Shown: piece by piece, positions 23,811 to 27,393 of the stretch
Numbering within the stretch: position 1 is the first letter of the stretch
Layout of the letters: every line of letters starts with the position of its first letter
NCBI GenBank assembly: GCA_049718665.1
Contig: JBNARO010000027.1
Location: 1-27,393, forward strand
Source: NZ13-RE01 sp049718665
Lineage (GTDB): Bacteria > Dictyoglomota > Dictyoglomia > Dictyoglomales > Dictyoglomaceae
Length of the DNA stretch: 27,393 nt
Direction: 5' to 3'
The notes under the pieces: generated by a model
Told to the model about the DNA's origin: nothing
The model's input: the letters and a program-made list of their open reading frames with translations, nothing else
Databases searched by the model: none
Translations under genes and position numbers: made by a program

Positions 23811-24160
23811 TCTTCCACCTTCTCAGCTATCTTTGCCTTCTTCCCACTTAATTTCCTAAGGTAATAAAGTTTTGCTCTTCTTACTTTTCCTCTTCTCACC
23901 ACTTCAATCTTTTCTACAAAAGGAGAATACAAAGGAAATATTCTTTCTACTCCTACCCCTTGAACTACTTTTCTTACTGTAATTGTTTCTCTTATTCCTC
24001 CATGTTTGTTAGCAATAACAACTCCTTCATATATTTGTATTCTCTCTTTATCTCCTTCCACTATTCTGTAATGAACTCTAACAGTATCTCCGGGCCAAAT
24101 TTCAGGAATCTCTTTATTCTTCATTAACTCTTTTTCTACATTCTGAATAATTAAATCCAT
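23807..24160 (-). CDS. rplS: 50S ribosomal protein L19
   Basis: L19 sits at the 30S-50S interface. The sequence is clear throughout: IWPGDTVRVHYRIVEGDKERIQIYEGVVIANKHGGIRETITVRK, then GVGVERIFPLYSPFVEKIEVVRRGKVRRAKLYYLR. I accept the ATG at 24160 although it lies inside the end of trmD (47-nt overlap), because AAGGAGG is correctly spaced upstream and the residues MDLIIQNVEKELMKN match the usual N-terminus. The product is 117 residues. Confidence 0.97.
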   Translation of the reverse strand: MDLIIQNVEKELMKNKEIPEIWPGDTVRVHYRIVEGDKERIQIYEGVVIANKHGGIRETITVRKVVQGVGVERIFPLYSPFVEKIEVVRRGKVRRAKLYYLRKLSGKKAKIAEKVEE

Positions 24161-24899
24161 GTTTTACCTCCTTCCTTAACTCTTCTTCTATTTCTTTTAA
24201 TAATATGTAATCTTCCTCTGTGAGATTTGCCTTTTCTAATAGATCAGGTCTTCTTAATAATGTTCTTCTTAAAGCTTCCTTTCTCCTCCATCTTCTTATT
24301 TTTTCATGATTCCCAGAAAGCAAAACCTCAGGAACTTCCATTCCCTCAAAATTTCTGGGATGAGTATACTGAGGATATTCTAAAAGTCCTCCCTGAAAAG
24401 ATTCTTCTTTCAAAGAATCAGGATCTCCTACTACCCCTGGAAGAAGTCTAATTACAGAATCAATAATAACCAAAGCGGGCAATTCTCCTCCACTTAATAT
24501 ATAATCACCTATGGAAATTTCTCTTGTTACAATATTTCTTACTCTTTCATCTACTCCTTCATATCTTCCACATATAAATATTAGATGAGCTTTTTTAGAT
24601 AATTCTTCCGCAATTTTTTGATTATAAACTTCCCCTTGAGGAGTAAGAAGTATTACTTCACTTCCTTCCTTTTTTAAAGCTCTTACAGCTTTAAATATAG
24701 GCTCTGGTTTCATAACCATTCCCGCTCCGCCACCATAAGGATAATCATCTACACTTCTATGCTTATCATCAGTATAGTCTCTTAAATTATGAATATCAAT
24801 CTCTACAATACCTCTTTCCTTAGCTCTTTTTATAAGGCTGATATCTAATGGTCCTTTAAACATTTCTGGAAATATAGTTATAATATCTATTTTCATCAT
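24114..24899 (-). CDS. trmD: tRNA (guanine-37-N1)-methyltransferase TrmD
   Basis: TrmD methylates G37 next to the anticodon and so prevents +1 frameshifting. It has the trefoil-knot SPOUT fold: KIDIITIFPEMF start, DDKHRSVDDYPYGGGAGMVMKPEP, LLTPQGEVYNQKIAEEL, then the knot with FICGRYEGVDERV and EISIGDYILSGGELPALVIID (SAM site). LLEYPQYTHPRNFEG follows. The length of 261 residues is slightly long owing to a C-terminal tail that runs into rplS. The start overlaps the rimM stop (ATGA). Confidence 0.97.
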   Translation of the reverse strand: MMKIDIITIFPEMFKGPLDISLIKRAKERGIVEIDIHNLRDYTDDKHRSVDDYPYGGGAGMVMKPEPIFKAVRALKKEGSEVILLTPQGEVYNQKIAEELSKKAHLIFICGRYEGVDERVRNIVTREISIGDYILSGGELPALVIIDSVIRLLPGVVGDPDSLKEESFQGGLLEYPQYTHPRNFEGMEVPEVLLSGNHEKIRRWRRKEALRRTLLRRPDLLEKANLTEEDYILLKEIEEELRKEVKHGFNYSECRKRVNEE

Positions 24900-25411
24900 A
24901 TCTCTTCCATTATCTCTATAATTATCTTTCCTTCTTCAAGATTTACTTTTTTAACTACATCTTTTATAAAGGGTAAAAGAATTTCCTCATCCTCATTTGT
25001 TACTACAAAAACATCATTACTTCCTGTTTCTATTATCTCCCTTACAGTTCCTAAAAACTCTCCCTGAAGATTATAAACAGGAAGACCCAATATTTGAAAA
25101 GTATAGAAATAGCCCTCAGGAAGAGGGGGAAGATATTCTTCTTCTAATAGCAACCAATTTCCTCGAAGTTTTTCTACAGAAGTTCTATCTTTAAATTCTT
25201 CAAAATAAACTACATATCCTTTTCCATGCTCTTGTATATTCTCAAGAATAACTTCTCTTCTAATATATTCTGTATCACCTTCAGAAATATATAGCTTTTG
25301 ACCCTTCTTCAAATCAAAAAGAAAATCAAAGAAAGGCCATACTTTGATGCCCCCTCTTATTCCAAAAGGTTCTCCAAATTTTGCTATCCTTACTAATCTC
25401 TTTTTAGACAT
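24896..25411 (-). CDS. rimM: 16S rRNA processing protein RimM
   Basis: RimM assists maturation of the 30S head and binds S19. The N-terminal beta-barrel begins LVRIAKFGEPFGIRGGIKVWPF, and the C-terminal PRC barrel contains VREIIETGSNDVFVVTNEDEEILLPFIKDVVKKVN. The start is taken at ATG 25411, one base after the khpA stop; a TTG at 25429 would lie inside khpA. This gives 171 residues, as expected. No clear Shine-Dalgarno is seen, so translation is probably coupled to khpA. Confidence 0.95.
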   Translation of the reverse strand: MSKKRLVRIAKFGEPFGIRGGIKVWPFFDFLFDLKKGQKLYISEGDTEYIRREVILENIQEHGKGYVVYFEEFKDRTSVEKLRGNWLLLEEEYLPPLPEGYFYTFQILGLPVYNLQGEFLGTVREIIETGSNDVFVVTNEDEEILLPFIKDVVKKVNLEEGKIIIEIMEEI

Positions 25412-25412
25412 T

Positions 25413-25643
25413 CTACTGTAACACTTCAATAACTACCTTTTTCCCTTTCTTTAATCCTGCAACCCTAATAATAGTTTGAAGGGCTTTTACAGTCTGTCCC
25501 TGTTTGCCTATTACTCTTCCTCTATCCTCTGGAGCTACTTTAACCTCTAAAATAACTGATTTTGTTCCTTCCACTTCTCTTACTTCAACCTCTTCAGGAT
25601 GCTGGACAATAGCCTTAATAATATATTCCAAAAGCTCTTTCAT
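25413..25643 (-). CDS. khpA: KH-domain RNA-binding protein KhpA (YlqC)
   Basis: This is a small single KH-domain protein with the RNA-binding GKQG loop in GRVIGKQGQTVKALQTII. Starting at ATG 25643 gives 76 residues and the usual MKELLEYIIKAIVQHPEEVEV beginning. A TTG at 25652 would add three residues but nearly touches the AGGGGG at 25655-25660. KhpA usually pairs with KhpB and binds many RNAs. The position between rpsP and rimM is the standard one. Confidence 0.95.
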   Translation of the reverse strand: MKELLEYIIKAIVQHPEEVEVREVEGTKSVILEVKVAPEDRGRVIGKQGQTVKALQTIIRVAGLKKGKKVVIEVLQ

Positions 25644-25684
25644 TAAAACCAAATCCCCCTTTTTAATTCTTTACCAAAGAAAGT

Positions 25685-25927
25685 TTAACCGAGAACTCCC
25701 AAATTCTTCAAGATTTTCTTTACAGTGTCTGATGGTTGAGCTCCTACGCTTAACCAATACTTGATTCTATCCTCTTTTATTTGAATAGTTGCTGGCTCGG
25801 TTTTAGGGTCATAAAACCCTAAAATCTCTAAATGTTTCCCTTCTCTGGGCTTCCTACTATCTATAGCCACAATTCTATATGCTGGATTATTCTTTGCTCC
25901 AACCCTTGTAAGACGTATCTTTACCAT
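25685..25927 (-). CDS. rpsP: 30S ribosomal protein S16
   Basis: S16 is a small 30S assembly protein. MVKIRLTRVGAKNNPAYRIVAIDSRKPREGKHLEILGFYDP is diagnostic and is followed by KEDRIKYWLSVGAQPSDTVKKIL. The product is 80 residues. A strong AGGAGGTG is correctly placed upstream of the ATG. It lies 20 nt after ffh and 41 nt before khpA. Confidence 0.97.
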   Translation of the reverse strand: MVKIRLTRVGAKNNPAYRIVAIDSRKPREGKHLEILGFYDPKTEPATIQIKEDRIKYWLSVGAQPSDTVKKILKNLGVLG

Positions 25928-25947
25928 TCCTTCACCTCCTTTCTAAT

Positions 25948-27255
25948 TTATATGAAGGGAAAGATAGATCTCTTCCCTTTTGAGAATTGCTTAATAAGTT
26001 CTAAGGTCTGGAAGTATTGCTTTAAGAGCCTATTTACATCTTGAACTTTTGTGCCACTTCCTTTTGCTATTCTTAATTTTCTACTTCCATTTATTATTGA
26101 AGGATTTCTTCTCTCCTCTTTTGTCATAGATTCAATTATTGCTAAGAACTTTTTAATTTCCTTTTCTTCCAATTCTGGTTTTATCTTATTTTTAGGAATT
26201 CCAGGTAGCATATCAAGAATCTGTTCCAAAGTTCCAACTTTTCTTATTTCTTTAAGTTGTTCATAAAAATCTTCTAAGTCAAATTTAGATTTCTTTAACT
26301 TTTCTTCAAGTCTTGCTTGTTTCTCCAATTCTATATTAGACTCAATCTTCTCAATAAGAGTTGCTAAATCTCCCATCCCTAAGATGCGACCTGCTAAACG
26401 ATCAGGATAGAAGTATTCTAAATCATTAATTTTCTCTCCTACCCCTATAAATTTAATAGGTTTTCCTGTCACCGCTCTAACAGATAAAGCAGCACCACCT
26501 CTTGCATCTCCATCCAACTTTGTAAGAATAATTCCTGTTATTGGAATTCTTTGACTAAATTTTTCTGCAATATTTACTGCATCCTGCCCTGTCATGCCAT
26601 CTAATACTAAAAGAACTTCAGAAGGATTAAAAGTATTTATTAAATCTTCTAATTCATTCATCATTTCTTCATCAATATGAAGTCGTCCTGTAGTATCTAC
26701 TATTAGAATATCCATCAATTTTTCTTTTCCAATCTTTATAGCATTTTCTATTATCTCCTTTGAAGAATTTCCTTCTTTTATAACAGGAACTTTAATCTTC
26801 TCCCCTAACACTTCTAATTGCTTTATTGCAGCAGGCCTATAAATATCTCCTGCCACTAACATTACTCTTCTTTGCTCTTGAATGAATTTATAGGCAAGTT
26901 TTGCACATGTTGTAGTTTTTCCAGAACCTTGAAGCCCTACAAGAAATATTAATGCTGGCTTTATACTACCAAGGTTAATTCCACTTCTTTCTTTTCCCAA
27001 AAGACTTACCAATTCTTCATAAAGAATCTTTAAAATCTGTTGAAAAGGAGTAACACTCTTAAGAACCTCCTCATGAAGAGCCTTCTCCTTTACTTTATTT
27101 AAAAGATCCTTTACTACTTTGTAATGAACATCTGCCTCAAGAAGGGCTTGCCTTATCTCTCTTAAGGCTTCATCTACATCTTTTTCTGAGAGTAAGCCCT
27201 TTCCTCTTAATCTTTTGAAAATATTTTGAAGACGCTCTGTTAAATTCTCAAACAT
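25948..27255 (-). CDS. ffh: Signal recognition particle protein Ffh (SRP54)
   Basis: Ffh binds signal sequences of nascent membrane proteins and, with 4.5S RNA and FtsY, delivers ribosomes to the translocon. An N domain (residues 1-90) precedes the G domain. The P-loop GLQGSGKT is at 107-114, and DTTGRLHIDEEM, TKLDGDARGGAAL and the closing GVGEKINDLEYF follow. The M domain (about 300-435) retains LDMLPGIPKNK and the RNA-binding helix SRKLRIAKGSGTKVQDVNRLL. It is poorer in methionine and slightly shorter than in mesophiles. It is the first large gene of the minus-strand operon behind the promoter at 27297-27325. Confidence 0.97.
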   Translation of the reverse strand: MFENLTERLQNIFKRLRGKGLLSEKDVDEALREIRQALLEADVHYKVVKDLLNKVKEKALHEEVLKSVTPFQQILKILYEELVSLLGKERSGINLGSIKPALIFLVGLQGSGKTTTCAKLAYKFIQEQRRVMLVAGDIYRPAAIKQLEVLGEKIKVPVIKEGNSSKEIIENAIKIGKEKLMDILIVDTTGRLHIDEEMMNELEDLINTFNPSEVLLVLDGMTGQDAVNIAEKFSQRIPITGIILTKLDGDARGGAALSVRAVTGKPIKFIGVGEKINDLEYFYPDRLAGRILGMGDLATLIEKIESNIELEKQARLEEKLKKSKFDLEDFYEQLKEIRKVGTLEQILDMLPGIPKNKIKPELEEKEIKKFLAIIESMTKEERRNPSIINGSRKLRIAKGSGTKVQDVNRLLKQYFQTLELIKQFSKGKRSIFPFI

Positions 27256-27257
27256 AT

Positions 27258-27353
27258 CTATTCTCTTTCTCTAATAATTTTATCGACACTTAGGATACTA
27301 TAGACAATATAGAAGTTTTTGTCAATAATCCTATGAGGCTGACCTGTAATCAC
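27258..27353 (-). CDS. Possible 31-codon small gene or leader peptide upstream of ffh
   Basis: A GTG at 27353 begins 31 codons ending in TAG two bases before the ffh ATG. An AGGGGTGA Shine-Dalgarno (27359-27366) lies 5 nt upstream. The peptide would begin MITGQPHRIIDKNFYIVYS and has a charged end. No family is recognised; it is not YlxM, the usual partner of ffh. An unrelated frame reading ...GFILIFEG and stopping at TGA 27359-27361 could be the end of an upstream gene outside the window. The ffh promoter lies inside this small frame, so chance is a real possibility. Confidence 0.3.
   Translation of the reverse strand: MITGQPHRIIDKNFYIVYSILSVDKIIRERE
27297..27325 (-). promoter_or_regulatory. 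Near-consensus promoter for the ffh operon
   Basis: On the minus strand, TTGACA (27325-27320) and TATAGT (27302-27297) are separated by exactly 17 nt. This is the best promoter in the window and would start transcription around 27290, leaving a leader of about 35 nt before ffh. With no terminator seen downstream, it may drive the whole block to 14906. Confidence 0.8.
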
Positions 27354-27393
27354 TTTTATCACCCCTCAAATATCAGGATAAATCCCTTTCTCT

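Noticed and set aside
1..27393. CRISPR array, tRNA, rRNA or prophage
   Set aside because: No regularly spaced repeats, no tRNA-like cloverleaf with a TTCRA arm, no rRNA stretches and no phage structural genes were seen; genes fill nearly all of the window.

Overview
The window is chromosomal DNA from an AT-rich bacterium with Lys/Glu/Ile-rich proteins, very short intergenic gaps and many overlapping start/stop codons. This is the style of a compact thermophile. The proteins look most like Dictyoglomus to me. That is recognition without a database search, so treat the genus as probable only. All stretches without a gene are under 170 nt; the two largest are 4320-4484 and 5558-5703.

Layout, left to right. 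(1) 1-5557, plus strand: mfd (transcription-coupled repair), a membrane-anchored parvulin foldase, mazG (nucleotide house-cleaning) and an HU-type DNA-binding protein, closed by a strong terminator at 5565-5601. This resembles the mfd-prsA-mazG-hup order of many Firmicutes. (2) About 5603-6818: an inserted IS200/IS605-type element without a transposase. It carries a single intact TnpB (RNA-guided nuclease family) between two matching end hairpins. Its base composition (about 53% G+C in a counted sample line) differs sharply from its neighbours (about 28% in a sample line of gcvT). (3) 6834-14918, plus strand: a tightly coupled operon of gcvT, gcvH, gcvPA and gcvPB (complete T, H and split P proteins of glycine cleavage), two radical-SAM genes best read as the two-component lipoyl synthase LipS1/LipS2, a class II tRNA nucleotidyltransferase and an unrecognised 235-aa protein. 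(4) 27255-14906, minus strand: ffh, rpsP, khpA, rimM, trmD, rplS, lepB, rnhB, yraN, comM, dprA, topA, trmFO, xerC and a small secreted protein, apparently one long operon behind a near-consensus promoter at 27297-27325. The plus and minus blocks meet tail to tail with a 13-nt overlap of coding sequence.

How the genes work together. Region 3 links the lipoyl-dependent GcvH to an apparent dedicated enzyme pair that would insert sulfur into octanoyl-GcvH, so cofactor assembly and use share one transcript. Region 4 is a growth block: protein targeting (Ffh, LepB), 30S and 50S parts and their maturation (S16, RimM, L19), tRNA methylation (TrmD, TrmFO), and genome topology, repair and DNA uptake (TopA, RNase HII, DprA, ComM, Xer recombinase).

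The points most worth a second look are the gcv-lipS1-lipS2 arrangement, the TnpB element wedged between the HU terminator and the gcvT ribosome-binding site with a predicted guide running into gcvT, a tRNA nucleotidyltransferase that appears to lack the flexible loop of CCA-adding enzymes, and a possible 31-codon gene ending two bases before ffh.
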